Of a stretch of 64,000 nt of DNA, positions 1-8,870 are shown piece after piece. The translations under genes and the position numbers were made by a program. The DNA is from Mesorhizobium loti. Its GTDB lineage: Bacteria; Pseudomonadota; Alphaproteobacteria; Rhizobiales; Rhizobiaceae. The notes under the pieces were generated by a model. It was not told the origin of the DNA. It searched no databases and saw only the letters and a program-made list of their open reading frames with translations. How positions within the stretch are numbered: the first letter of the stretch is position 1; the number at the start of each line of letters is the position of its first letter. The DNA is taken from positions 6,487,501-6,551,500 of the forward strand of contig NZ_CP033334.1 of assembly GCF_013170705.1 (NCBI RefSeq), given 5' to 3'.

Positions 1-58
1 GTATTGGATGCAGCTCCTCGCGGGTGCTATCACGTGCGGGGATTCAGCTTGTTGCAAC

Positions 59-1705
59 TTAAGTCGGTCGCATACCAATCTTGAAGCCGCTATATCCCAT
101 GGCAGCCACTTCGTCGCAGATCCGTTGATACGTTGGCAGGCCACCCACGTATGGCAGGAATACCGCACGCTTTCCCGCAATGTTGGCGCCGAGGTACCAA
201 GATTTCGCTTGAGGATACAATGTTCCCTCGACCGCTTTCTGAACTTGCTCCATCCATGTCTCTTCAGCTGACGAAGTGGCTTCTATATACTCGCCGTCCA
301 CTTTCAATAAATGCACAATGCAACTAGCTATCCATTCAACATTATCTTCGATCGCAACTATAACATTGGTCAACACTGATGGACTGCCGGGTCCCGTAAC
401 GACAAAAAGGTTTGGAAACCCGGAGCTCATAAGGCCAAGAAATGTATTCGGCCCATCGCGCCACTTTTCTCTAAGTGAGAGTCCGTGGCGACCAACAATA
501 TCGATCTTGCTCAGTGCGCCCGTAATAGCATCAAACCCAGTCGCCAAAACCAAACTGTTCAGTTTGAAAAAATCAAGCCCGGCTGTTATTCCATCCGAAC
601 CCATATCGCGGATCGGATTCGCACGGAGGTCAACCAGGGTGACGTTCTCGCGATTGAAGGTCTCGAAATATTTTGTATCGGAGCATATGCGTTTGGCACC
701 GATAGGATGATCCATCGGTATTAAGAGCTCGGCGACTGTCGGATTTTCAACAACCGTGCGGATTTTGTCTCGAACGAATTGAGCGGCCGTTTCGTTTGCC
801 TCTACGTCTCTCAGCAAATCTGAATATGCCACCGTAAGACCGGTTCCTCCTTGAGCCCATCGCCGCTCGAATTCCTGATTTCGCTCCTCCGGAGACGCAG
901 CCAATGCGGATTTCGCACCGACCTGGCATAAAATTCCGGCAGGCATCGAACGTGCCATTGCACGCCGCTCAGCATAGTTCTTTTTCCAGGACCGCTCGTA
1001 TTCGGAATCCATCGCCCGATTTCGCGCGGGTACGCTGAAATTTGGCGTACGCTGAAACACGTATAGGTGTTTGGCCTGCGCTGCGATCTCCGGTATCACC
1101 TGTATACCCGAAGATCCCGTGCCGATCACTCCTACGGTCTGACCGGAGAAATTGACCGCCTCATGAGGCCAATTGCCCGTGTGATAGACCCGACCCTTGA
1201 AAGTATCCAAACCACGGATGTTCGGAGTTTGGGCAGCGGACAAACAGCCCGTCGCCATCACGCACCACTTAGCCCGAAACTGCGTTCCTCGATCAGTCGA
1301 CACGAGCCATCGGCAGTCTTCTTCGCGATAGACCGCGCCTATGACTCGGGTGTCGAATTCTATGTCGGGCAGAAGATTGAATTTCTTCGCCACGTAGTTC
1401 GCATAGGCCAGAATCTCCGGTTGCGACGCGTACCGTTCGGCCCAGCGCCATTCTTGCTGAAGCTCCTCCGAGAACGAGTAGGAGTACTGCATACTTTCAA
1501 CGTCGCAGCGGGCGCCCGGATAACGGTTCCAAAACCACGTTCCGCCAACCCCCGCCGCCGCCTCCAGTACGACGGCCGACAGACCCAAAGAACGAAGTCG
1601 GTGCAGCATGTACATTCCAGCAAAGCCGGCACCGACGATGATGACGTCGAATGAGATGGCGGGTGCGCTGCCGCTAACGCGTCTCGCACTAGTGGCGCCT
1701 GCCAT
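59..1705 (-). CDS. Baeyer-Villiger type flavin monooxygenase (cyclohexanone monooxygenase-like)
   Basis: A 548-residue class B flavoprotein monooxygenase expected to insert oxygen next to a carbonyl using FAD, NADPH and O2 in the cytosol. The FAD-binding motif GAGFAG is at residues 25-30. The Baeyer-Villiger fingerprint FxGxxxHxxxWP is present in full as FKGRVYHTGNWP near residue 170. A second Rossmann motif GTGSSG for NADPH follows near residue 195. The length is normal for cyclohexanone or phenylacetone monooxygenases. The start is supported by AAAGGAG a few bases upstream. It is transcribed alone, away from the dehydrogenase operon to its right. The substrate cannot be told from sequence; a hydroxylating or amine-oxidising relative is possible, but the fingerprint favours the Baeyer-Villiger group. 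Confidence 0.88.
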   Translation of the reverse strand: MAGATSARRVSGSAPAISFDVIIVGAGFAGMYMLHRLRSLGLSAVVLEAAAGVGGTWFWNRYPGARCDVESMQYSYSFSEELQQEWRWAERYASQPEILAYANYVAKKFNLLPDIEFDTRVIGAVYREEDCRWLVSTDRGTQFRAKWCVMATGCLSAAQTPNIRGLDTFKGRVYHTGNWPHEAVNFSGQTVGVIGTGSSGIQVIPEIAAQAKHLYVFQRTPNFSVPARNRAMDSEYERSWKKNYAERRAMARSMPAGILCQVGAKSALAASPEERNQEFERRWAQGGTGLTVAYSDLLRDVEANETAAQFVRDKIRTVVENPTVAELLIPMDHPIGAKRICSDTKYFETFNRENVTLVDLRANPIRDMGSDGITAGLDFFKLNSLVLATGFDAITGALSKIDIVGRHGLSLREKWRDGPNTFLGLMSSGFPNLFVVTGPGSPSVLTNVIVAIEDNVEWIASCIVHLLKVDGEYIEATSSAEETWMEQVQKAVEGTLYPQAKSWYLGANIAGKRAVFLPYVGGLPTYQRICDEVAAMGYSGFKIGMRPT

Positions 1706-1718
1706 CGATGACTCCTTT

Positions 1719-1782
1719 ATTGTGAATGGGGCTCATTGTGAATGGGGCGCATTGTGAATGGGGCGCATTGTTAATGAATCTC
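1719..1782. repeat. 16-bp tandem repeat upstream of the monooxygenase
   Basis: Three units of ATTGTGAATGGGGCKC at 1719-1734, 1735-1750 and 1751-1766 follow one another with one base of difference, and a fourth, degenerate unit begins at 1767. The array starts 14 bp upstream of the monooxygenase start codon, so it lies in its leader or promoter. It could be a multi-site operator or a slippage repeat. Confidence 0.8.
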
Positions 1783-2367
1783 GTGGATCGAAACAATGGA
1801 TTGTCTCAAGAAATAGAATCAACCCCCTCGTTACATTTCCGCAGGAACTGAAGCGCGGGATGCGCCGGCGGGCGCTCACCACGATCAACTTTCGGCCGGA
1901 TCGGTGGAACTGCGCTGCATTGTCGCCTCGCCTCACTCGAAGCGCATTCGGCGGATATGACGCGATGCTGGCAATCATCAACATCTTGCTGTTTGCAGAA
2001 AAAGTCGCGTCGCAGTTGAGTTTATTTCGGTTGCGATACGCAATGCCGACAAGCTACCTGATGTGCAAAGCTGTTCACGTAATGTGCAGACTCTCTTTCG
2101 GAGGCTGGATCAATGATGTCGGCGTCGATCCGACCACGATCTAGCACCAAGAGCGTCGTTCGCGGCCTTCGGCGGCCGGACTTTCGGGCCAGGCGGACCG
2201 GTGTTCGACATCGACGGCCTGCAAAGCTGCGTAGCGCGTTCGTGCTGGCGGAGGCCCCAGGCTTCAGCCGTCACCAGTTTCCGTGAATGCGCTTCGGCCG
2301 TTCACACCGGTGAGGTTGCTCGTCTTGCGATCCGCGCCTCTTTGTTTGCACATCGGAGCTACGTTAC
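1783..2367. other. Intergenic stretch without a convincing gene
   Basis: About 585 bp between the monooxygenase leader and the E1 alpha gene. Open frames here have no recognisable domain. At 1787-1797 the sequence ATCGAAACAAT matches the core of the rhizobial nod box, but the conserved GATG at the usual spacing is missing and the 3' half matches poorly. A sigma-54 promoter was looked for and not seen. Confidence 0.5.
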
Positions 2368-3387
2368 ATGATGCAGTTGGACGGTGATAAGAAACTGGAG
2401 GCCTATCGACGGATGCTCCGCATCCGTCGTTTCGAGGAAGAGGGGATGCGCCTGTTCAAAGGCGGCAAAATCCCCGGTAATTTCCATGCGAGTGTGGGTC
2501 AGGAAGCCGCCATCGTCGGGGCATGTATTGCCCTACGAAACGATGACGCAATGACCGGGACGCATCGTTCGCACGGCCATCCGATCGGGAAGGGTGGGCG
2601 TCTAGACGTCCTCATGGCCGAGCTGATGGGAAAGGAGGGTGGCATTTGCAAGGGACGCGGCGGTTCGATGCACCTTGCTGACAGGTCGGTCGGCATCATC
2701 AGCGAATCGGGCATCGTTGGCGGAGGCATTCCGCTGGCGACGGGGTGCGCGTTTAGCGCCAAGGTGCGGGGCGTCGATCAGGTAACTCTTTGCTTTTTTG
2801 GTGATGGCGCAGTGAACCAGGGCACCTTCCATGAGAGTCTCAACATGGCCTCCCTTTGGAAGCTTCCAGTCATATATCTTTGCGAAAACAACGGGTATGC
2901 AATCACCACCTCGGTGGCGCAGAGTCATGGGCAGCCGGACATTGCTCTTCGGGCGGCTGGTTATGGCATGCCAGGAGTGGCGGTTGACGGGCAAGATCTG
3001 AGTGCCGTCTATCAAGCTACGGCTCAGGCCGTCGCGAGAGCACGCGCTGGCGAGGGCCCAACCCTCATAGTCGCCAATACGTATCGTTTCGATGAGCACA
3101 ACTTTGGCTTGGCGGTTCCGGGCGAACCTTATCGATCGGCTGAAGAAGTAGAGGCCTACAAACGCGACCGCGATCCGATTGTGCTCTATCGCGCTATACT
3201 TATCGATGAAGGCCTAAAAGAAGAGAGTTTGAGATCAATCGAGGATGAGGTGGTCGCAGCTGTCAAGCAGGCTATACAATTTGGCTTGGCCAGCCCCATG
3301 CCTCGGCCCGAGTCTCGGGCCGACTATATGTTCAATACACCGCTTATTGGCCACAATAGTTTCGTGACTGGGCTAGGGAGGAACTAA
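2368..3387 (+). CDS. 2-oxoacid dehydrogenase E1 component, alpha subunit (copy 1)
   Basis: A 339-residue thiamine-diphosphate E1 alpha subunit of the pyruvate/acetoin/branched-chain dehydrogenase family, acting with the E1 beta encoded 5 bp downstream to decarboxylate a 2-oxoacid and reductively acylate a lipoyl domain. The ThDP motif runs from GDGAVNQG (about residue 142) to NN (about 173). The region before it, RSHGHPIGKG and GICKGRGGSMH, is typical of PdhA/AcoA. Two ATG codons are adjacent and either may be used. Operon order is E1 alpha, E1 beta, lipoyl protein, E2, then lipA. A close paralogue lies at 27998-29014. The PdhA/AcoA assignment is secure; the 2-oxoacid is not determined. Confidence 0.93.
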   Translation: MMQLDGDKKLEAYRRMLRIRRFEEEGMRLFKGGKIPGNFHASVGQEAAIVGACIALRNDDAMTGTHRSHGHPIGKGGRLDVLMAELMGKEGGICKGRGGSMHLADRSVGIISESGIVGGGIPLATGCAFSAKVRGVDQVTLCFFGDGAVNQGTFHESLNMASLWKLPVIYLCENNGYAITTSVAQSHGQPDIALRAAGYGMPGVAVDGQDLSAVYQATAQAVARARAGEGPTLIVANTYRFDEHNFGLAVPGEPYRSAEEVEAYKRDRDPIVLYRAILIDEGLKEESLRSIEDEVVAAVKQAIQFGLASPMPRPESRADYMFNTPLIGHNSFVTGLGRN

Positions 3388-3392
3388 TCATT

Positions 3393-4391
3393 ATGGATAA
3401 CGCCCAGAAACTCGCCGCGACGCCAGCCGCGTATGTTCAAATGACCTATCTTGAAGCGATCGTCCAGGCGCAGTTAGAGGAAATGGATCGCGATGAACGC
3501 GTAGTTCTGCTGGGAGAGGACGTTCCGATTTACGGTGGTCACAAGCTCATAGAACGGTTTGGCAAGAACAGGGTTTGGAACTTGCCTATTTCAGAAGGCG
3601 GTTTTACCGGCCTCGGAATCGGTGCTGCCATCAACGGCTTGCGGCCTATCGTCGACCTCACAATCGCCAGCTTTGTCTATCTCGCCTCGGATCAGATCAT
3701 CAACCAAGCTTCCAAATTGCAGTATATGACCGGAGGCCAGATCGACATCCCGATCGTGTTTCGCTGCTCGATGTACTCAGTCGGCTCCAAGGCGGCGCAG
3801 CATGCCGACCGGCCCTATCCGCTTTTCATGAATATTCCGGGTCTCAAGATCATTTGCCCGACCAACGCCGCTGACATCAAGGGGCTGATGAAATCAGCAA
3901 TTCGCGATGGCGATCCTGTACTCGTCTTCGAAGATGCCCGCCTCTGGGCACTCAAGGGTGATGTGCCCACAGATCCGGACTACGTCATCCCGATTGGCAA
4001 GGCGGATGTGAAGCGTGAAGGAAAGGACGTGACCCTCGTCGCCATTGCAGGCGCCATCCGGCCGACCATGGAAGCTGTCGACGCACTGGCAGAAGAAGGC
4101 ATTTCGGTTGAGGTGATCGATCCACGTACGTTGAAGCCGCTTGATCATGACACCATCAAGACGTCGGTCGCCAAGACCGGACGGCTTGTGATTGTCGAAA
4201 ATGCGCACCGTGTCTGCAACGTTGGCAGTGAAATCGCCGCCGTGATGGCGGAAGAAGCGTTCGATCTGCTGAAACGACCTATTCTTCGTGTATGCGCTCC
4301 AGACATTCACGTCCCCTTCAGTCCGTCGATCGAGAAGGATTTCTTCCCAACCAAGGATCACATCATAGCGGCTGTGCGACGGTTGCTCTAA
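3393..4391 (+). CDS. 2-oxoacid dehydrogenase E1 component, beta subunit (copy 1)
   Basis: A 332-residue transketolase-type E1 beta subunit (pyrimidine-binding and C-terminal transketolase domains) that completes the heterotetrameric E1 with the preceding gene. Family hallmarks are GEDVPIYGG near residue 41, SEGGFTGLGIGAA near 68, the SKAAQHADRPY segment near 130, and PRTLKPLD near 250 in the C-terminal domain. It starts 5 bp after the alpha stop and is followed 13-34 bp later by the lipoyl-domain gene, so one transcript is expected. The paralogue at 26991-27992 is highly similar across the whole length. Its role as an E1 beta is secure; substrate unknown. Confidence 0.93.
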   Translation: MDNAQKLAATPAAYVQMTYLEAIVQAQLEEMDRDERVVLLGEDVPIYGGHKLIERFGKNRVWNLPISEGGFTGLGIGAAINGLRPIVDLTIASFVYLASDQIINQASKLQYMTGGQIDIPIVFRCSMYSVGSKAAQHADRPYPLFMNIPGLKIICPTNAADIKGLMKSAIRDGDPVLVFEDARLWALKGDVPTDPDYVIPIGKADVKREGKDVTLVAIAGAIRPTMEAVDALAEEGISVEVIDPRTLKPLDHDTIKTSVAKTGRLVIVENAHRVCNVGSEIAAVMAEEAFDLLKRPILRVCAPDIHVPFSPSIEKDFFPTKDHIIAAVRRLL

Positions 4392-4425
4392 CAACCCAGG
4401 ACACTTGAATAGGATGGAAACAAAG

Positions 4426-4662
4426 ATGACAACCGACATTATCCTACCTTCCAGCGGAATGGGTATCGAGGAAGCTACAATCGTCCGTTGGTTGAAAAGC
4501 GTCGGAGACGAGGTCGTGGAGGGCGAGCCGGTCGCTGAAGTCGAGACCGCCAAAGCCACCGTGGAGGTCGAAGCGCCGGCGAGCGGCAGATTGGCGACGA
4601 TCGTGGCACCGGAGGGCAAGACCGTCGAGATCAACGCCATTATCGGAACGATTGAAGACTAA
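4426..4662 (+). CDS. Free-standing lipoyl (biotinyl-lipoyl) domain protein
   Basis: A single lipoyl domain of about 78 residues, normally the N-terminal part of a 2-oxoacid dehydrogenase E2 but here its own gene. The lysine to be lipoylated is in ETAKATVEV (usual form ETDKA). The domain begins at MTTDIILPSSG and ends at IIGTIED, filling the protein, with no linker and no E3-binding domain. In-frame starts also exist at 4405 and 4414; 4426 was chosen because lipoyl domains usually begin this way. The stop overlaps the E2 start by one base (TAATG), so the two are probably translationally coupled. It would shuttle acyl groups between the E1 and the detached E2. Confidence 0.88.
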   Translation: MTTDIILPSSGMGIEEATIVRWLKSVGDEVVEGEPVAEVETAKATVEVEAPASGRLATIVAPEGKTVEINAIIGTIED

Positions 4663-5351
4663 TGTCGCGGTCGTTCACCGAGGTCCCACTGACACCGTTG
4701 CGGAAAGCCATAGCCGCACGAATGACGTACGCCAATCAGACAATTCCACATTTCCGGCTTGTGGCTAATATTGAAGTCGATGCTCTTTTGCGTTGGCGGG
4801 CAGCAATCAACGAAGCTAACCCGGTCGCGAAAATATCGGTCAATGATTGTTTCATCAAGGCGGTTGCGGTGTCGTTGATCGACACCCCCGCGCTCAACGC
4901 CCAGATGACGGAGACTGCGATACACCGATTTCACAGTGCCGACATTTCCGTGGTGATCGCCGTTGAAGGTGGGCTTGCCACTCCGGTGGTGCGCGGCGCA
5001 GATGTGAAATCGGTGGTGAGTATATCTGCGGAAGTGAGGGACTTCGCCGAGCGAGCAGGTCGAAACGCACTCAAGATGAGCGAGATTTCCGGCGGGTCGT
5101 TCAGCATATCCAATCTTGGCGGCTATGGCGTCGAACAATTCGATGCAATTATAAACCCGCCACAATGCGCCATTTTGGCCATAGGAAGTGCCAGCCCCCG
5201 AGTCGTTGCCGATCGTAGCGGCAAAACGCAAATCGCAACAATGCTGACTTGCACGCTGTCCGTTGACCATCGTGCTGTTGACGGAGTTGAAGCGAGCAAA
5301 TTCCTGCAGAGCTTGCGCGGCGCCGTTTCAGACCCGGACAGATTGCGATGA
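4662..5351 (+). CDS. 2-oxoacid dehydrogenase acyltransferase (E2) catalytic domain
   Basis: A 229-residue protein made only of the E2 acyltransferase catalytic domain, transferring the acyl group from lipoamide to CoA. The active-site motif HxxxDG is present as DHRAVDG near residue 205. The N-terminal PLTPLRKAIAARM and ISNLGGYGVEQFDAII are typical of this fold. The lipoyl domain is encoded separately just upstream, and no peripheral-subunit (E1/E3) binding domain is seen in either protein. No E3 (dihydrolipoamide dehydrogenase) gene is in the window, so E3 would come from elsewhere. Catalytic residues look intact, so function is likely in spite of the split. Confidence 0.9.
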   Translation: MSRSFTEVPLTPLRKAIAARMTYANQTIPHFRLVANIEVDALLRWRAAINEANPVAKISVNDCFIKAVAVSLIDTPALNAQMTETAIHRFHSADISVVIAVEGGLATPVVRGADVKSVVSISAEVRDFAERAGRNALKMSEISGGSFSISNLGGYGVEQFDAIINPPQCAILAIGSASPRVVADRSGKTQIATMLTCTLSVDHRAVDGVEASKFLQSLRGAVSDPDRLR

Positions 5352-5455
5352 GTTGGAGCCCCTCCATCTCCTTTCGTGACGCGCTGCGGTTGGCAATAGA
5401 GTTTCGGGGCCAGGCTCTCGGGCCCTCAGCGCGACGGCCGTCCTAAGGCCAAAAG

Positions 5456-6451
5456 ATGGTCACTGTCCTCGACACGATCGCCGATGCACCGCGGCTGCGG
5501 CACCCGGAAAAGGCGCACAAGCCCGACCAGGACGTGCTGCGCAAGCCCGACTGGATCCGCGTCAAGGCGCCGGTCTCGAAAGGCTATGCCGAGACCCGCG
5601 AGATCGTGAAGTCACACAAGCTGGTGACGGTCTGCGAAGAGGCCGGTTGTCCCAACATCGGCGAGTGCTGGGAAAAGAAGCACGCGACCTTCATGATCAT
5701 GGGCGAGATCTGCACGCGCTCCTGCACCTTCTGCAATGTCGCCACCGGCATTCCAACCGCACTCGATGCCGATGAGCCGGCCCGCGTCGCGCATGCGGTC
5801 AAGCAGATGGGCCTGACCCATGTCGTCATCACCTCGGTCGACCGGGACGATCTCGCCGATGGCGGTGCGCAGCATTTTGCCCGGGTCATCGGCGCCATCA
5901 GGGCGGCGACGCCATTGACGACGATCGAAATCCTGACGCCGGATTTCCTGCGCAAGGAAGGCGCTCTGGAGATCGTCGTGGCGGCCAAGCCTGACGTCTT
6001 CAACCACAATCTGGAAACCGTGCCGTCGAACTACCTGACGGTTCGGCCGGGTGCGCGCTACTTCCACTCGATCAGGCTGCTGCAGCGGGTCAAGGAACTC
6101 GACCCATCGATCTTCACCAAGTCCGGCATCATGGTTGGGCTGGGCGAAGAGCGGAACGAGATCCTGCAGCTGATGGACGATCTGCGCTCGGCCAATGTCG
6201 ACTTCATGACCATCGGCCAGTATCTGCAGCCGTCGAAGAAGCACCATCCGGTGATCCGCTTCGTCACGCCGGAGGAGTTCAAGTCGTTCGCGACGATCGG
6301 CCGGACCAAGGATTTCCTGCTGGTGGCGTCGAGCCCGCTGACGCGTTCGTCGCATCACGCCGGCGACGATTTCGCCAGGTTGCGCGCGGCGCGGCCACAA
6401 CGGTCTCGGAGCAAGAACGGTCTTGTCAGGCACGCTCCGCTCGCCGTGTAG
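5456..6451 (+). CDS. lipA: Lipoyl synthase
   Basis: A 331-residue radical-SAM lipoyl synthase that inserts two sulfurs into octanoylated lipoyl domains. The auxiliary cluster motif [12 protein letters not shown] is near residue 59 and the radical-SAM motif CTRSCTFC near residue 86. The conserved C-terminal [12 protein letters not shown], which supplies the serine ligand, is intact. The last 30 or so residues (after [10 protein letters not shown]) are longer and more basic than in most housekeeping LipA. It lies 104 bp after the E2 gene on the same strand, so the local lipoyl protein and its modifying enzyme are probably co-inherited. Rhizobial genomes normally have a chromosomal lipA as well; this would be an accessory copy. 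Confidence 0.92.
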   Translation: MVTVLDTIADAPRLRHPEKAHKPDQDVLRKPDWIRVKAPVSKGYAETREIVKSHKLVTVCEEAGCPNIGECWEKKHATFMIMGEICTRSCTFCNVATGIPTALDADEPARVAHAVKQMGLTHVVITSVDRDDLADGGAQHFARVIGAIRAATPLTTIEILTPDFLRKEGALEIVVAAKPDVFNHNLETVPSNYLTVRPGARYFHSIRLLQRVKELDPSIFTKSGIMVGLGEERNEILQLMDDLRSANVDFMTIGQYLQPSKKHHPVIRFVTPEEFKSFATIGRTKDFLLVASSPLTRSSHHAGDDFARLRAARPQRSRSKNGLVRHAPLAV

Positions 6452-7024
6452 GTCCTTCCACGGATCTGTTCGGTGCTCGCGTCGAAATTGGAACGGCGAT
6501 CGGCACAAATACTGTTGCGCGTAGCCTGGTTGCGGCGGGCAGTCCGCGCCTTGGAGCTCGTCAGGCCGGCTCATCGTGCCGAACAGCGAGGGGGCTAGCG
6601 GCGGTTAACGGCGGAGTCGACTGCAATCTCAAGCGCGCCCAATCTCGCAGCTATCGCGAGCGGCTCCCCGGAAAAAGCCAACGCAGATTACCGCTTGAGC
6701 AGCTTGCTTGGTGACGCTGCCTTAAAGCAACTATTCCGCAGTCATCAAAAAACTCAACCGCCACGTATTTTTTTTTCCGATCTATTTTATCGGCGCGGGT
6801 GCTAAGACCACCTAGGGAAGAGGCCTTTCAGATCCAAGCGTTTAAGTCCGACTGAAACGTGCGACTCCCGTGCCGCTCAATTCGCCAAGGATCCAGGAGT
6901 CAACCGCCAGGCAGATCGACGACAATGGACGGTCGGTGATGATTGTTAGCAGGGATAGCACAGAGGCTATCCTGCTTGAATGAGCCCAAAGAAGAAAAAA
7001 TGCAAACGATAGGGAGTATAGATT
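6452..7024. other. Intergenic region with conserved proX leader
   Basis: No gene is seen in these 570 bp. The part from about 6750 to 6860 resembles 43805-43940, upstream of the decayed second proX: both share CAAAAAACTCAACCG, a poly-T tract, a short CCGAT...ATCGG-type hairpin and AGGGAAG. This is probably the proX promoter and 5' leader. A ribosome site AGGGAG precedes the start at 7025. Confidence 0.55.
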
Positions 7025-7996
7025 ATGAAGTCGCTGTTACGCACCATCCTGCTGAGTTCTGTTTTGCTCTCTCCCACCGCGTTTGCCGGCGAGAAAGTGA
7101 CGCCGGCGTGGGATGGCATCACTGAAAACCTCATGCAGACTTACATTGTCGATGAGGGATTGAGGCAGCTCGGGTACGATGTGGTAGAGCCCGTCCAGCT
7201 TCAGATTCAACTGGCTTACGTTGCAATCGCAAAAGGGGACGCGACGTTCTTTGCTGCGTATGCAGAGCCGATCCACGACCAATATATAAAGGAAAACGGA
7301 GGAGAGGCCGTATTGACTCGCCTCGGACACGTCTCCGCGGACAATATACAGGGCTATTTGATCGACAAGAAGACGGCGGACGCGAATGGTATCAAGTATA
7401 TAGAGGATCTTAAGGATCCGGAGAAGGCGAAGCTATTCGATATCGATGGCAATGGCAAAGCTGATCTTTATGGGTGTGAGCCGGGCTGGGGGTGCGAGGT
7501 AATTATTGAGCATCACCTCGACGCATATGGGCTACGGGATACTGTCGAAGAGAAGCAAGGCGGTTATTTTGCGATCATTCCGGACGCGATCGAACGCATA
7601 AAAGAAGGGAAGCCCACGCTATACTATACCTGGACGCCGCTATGGGTATCCAGCATTCTGCAGCCTGGAAAAGACGTCGTTTTTCTTAACGTGAAGAAGA
7701 CCGAGTTACCCCAGGGCCAGACAGCCAGCACGACAATCCCCGGCCTAGGAAATCTTGGGTTTCCGATGATCCAGCAAAGGATTGTTGCAGCTACGGCTTT
7801 TGTCAAAGACAATCCATCAGCGAAGAAATTCTTCGAGCTCGTTGCAATCCCTCTCGACGACCTGAACGCAGAAGATCTGCGAATCTACAAAGGTGAGAGC
7901 TCCAACGATCAGATCAAACAGCGCGCATCGGAGTGGATTTCTACCAACAAAGCCAAGTGGGATGAATGGATCTCCCAGGCGAAGGCTGCACACTAG
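7025..7996 (+). CDS. proX: Glycine betaine/proline betaine-type ABC transporter substrate-binding protein
   Basis: A 323-residue periplasmic binding protein of the OpuAC/ProX family. A signal peptide is clear: a basic start, a hydrophobic core and an AFA cleavage site before GEKVTPAWDG near residue 23. GCEPGWGCEVIIEHH near residue 153 and the paired aromatic residues of the family fit binding of a quaternary ammonium compound. Its transporter partners, ProV and ProW, are encoded on the opposite strand at 9752-11754, separated by two SDR genes, an unusual layout. A decayed N-terminal copy is at 44010-44218. The exact betaine is not determined. Confidence 0.88.
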   Translation: MKSLLRTILLSSVLLSPTAFAGEKVTPAWDGITENLMQTYIVDEGLRQLGYDVVEPVQLQIQLAYVAIAKGDATFFAAYAEPIHDQYIKENGGEAVLTRLGHVSADNIQGYLIDKKTADANGIKYIEDLKDPEKAKLFDIDGNGKADLYGCEPGWGCEVIIEHHLDAYGLRDTVEEKQGGYFAIIPDAIERIKEGKPTLYYTWTPLWVSSILQPGKDVVFLNVKKTELPQGQTASTTIPGLGNLGFPMIQQRIVAATAFVKDNPSAKKFFELVAIPLDDLNAEDLRIYKGESSNDQIKQRASEWISTNKAKWDEWISQAKAAH

Positions 7997-8034
7997 CTAA
8001 AGTTGCGAGAGCAAACTGTCGCGGGAGAGTTTAA

Positions 8035-8784
8035 TTGATTAATAACAGCCTAGTAGATCAAGTTGTCATTGTAACGGGCGCTGCTGGGGGGATCGGCAGC
8101 GCTATCGCCCGAACTTTTCATCGGCTAAGCGCACGCATGTTGCTAGCTGATTATGATGAAGACGGCGTATCCAAATTGGCGTCGTCGCTAGATCCCACTG
8201 GCGAGCGGGTCATACCAGTCGCCTATGATGCGAGCAAACCATCAGACGCAGACACCGTCGTATCGACATGCATCGCTCGTTTCGGTCACATCGACCATGT
8301 CGTTCCGGCGGCAGCAATCTTCGAAGATCAGCCATTCGCCTCTATGACAGACGCGCAGTGGCGGCGAACGATGTCGATAAACCTGGATGGAGTGTTCTAT
8401 ATTTGTAGGCGAGCCATCCCTCACATCAGGCCGGGGGGAACAATCGTAACCATCGCGTCGTCCGCGGCGCATGAAGGTTGCTCGCCCGAGCACGTTCACT
8501 ACGGGGCTTCGAAAGGCGGAGTGTTGGCTTTCACCAAATCTCTTGCGAGAGAGCTCTCACCGAACATACGGGTGAACACAGTGTCGCCCGGGACTATAGA
8601 CACTCCGATGGTGACGGAACTTCTGAGGCAGAAGGGGGACAAGTTTCTGTCGATCACGCCGGCTGGTCGCTTCGGTACCGGTGAAGAAGTAGGGGATGCG
8701 GTGGCATTTCTTTGCAGCAACGCGTCGAGCTATATCATGGGCCAAACCATTCACGTGAATGGCGGATCATATATGGGAGGCTAG
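8035..8784 (+). CDS. Short-chain dehydrogenase/reductase (SDR 1)
   Basis: A 249-residue classical SDR. The NAD(P)-binding motif TGAAGGIG is near residue 15, the acidic residue after the second strand (ADYDE) favours NAD(H), and the catalytic Y-x-x-x-K appears as YGASK near residue 156. The start codon is TTG at 8035, supported by GGGAGAG 8 bp upstream; there is no better ATG. It follows proX by 38 bp on the same strand and is probably co-transcribed, suggesting that it oxidises the imported compound or a derivative. Substrate unknown. Confidence 0.85.
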   Translation: MINNSLVDQVVIVTGAAGGIGSAIARTFHRLSARMLLADYDEDGVSKLASSLDPTGERVIPVAYDASKPSDADTVVSTCIARFGHIDHVVPAAAIFEDQPFASMTDAQWRRTMSINLDGVFYICRRAIPHIRPGGTIVTIASSAAHEGCSPEHVHYGASKGGVLAFTKSLARELSPNIRVNTVSPGTIDTPMVTELLRQKGDKFLSITPAGRFGTGEEVGDAVAFLCSNASSYIMGQTIHVNGGSYMGG

Positions 8785-8830
8785 GCTCCGCAACCCGGCC
8801 TATAGTCTCTGCATACCTCGCAAGGCAATC

Positions 8831-8862
8831 GGCTGTCGTCGAGAAGGGTCTCGACGGCAGCC
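8831..8862. terminator. Bidirectional hairpin between convergent SDR genes
   Basis: GGCTGTCGTCGAGA and TCTCGACGGCAGCC form a 14-bp stem with one G-T wobble around a 4-base AGGG loop. It lies between the stop codons of the convergent genes ending at 8784 and 8871, so it can serve as a terminator for both. There is no long T-run, so intrinsic strength is uncertain. Confidence 0.65.
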
Positions 8863-8870
8863 AGGCACTG

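Noticed and set aside
1783..1830. Complete nod box
   Set aside because: Only the ATCNAAACAAT core is kept; the GATG block is not at the right spacing and the 3' half is poor, so it was reported only as a weak possibility.
1758..2144. 128-residue open frame between the monooxygenase and E1 alpha
   Set aside because: No domain, poor start context, and composition unlike real genes nearby.
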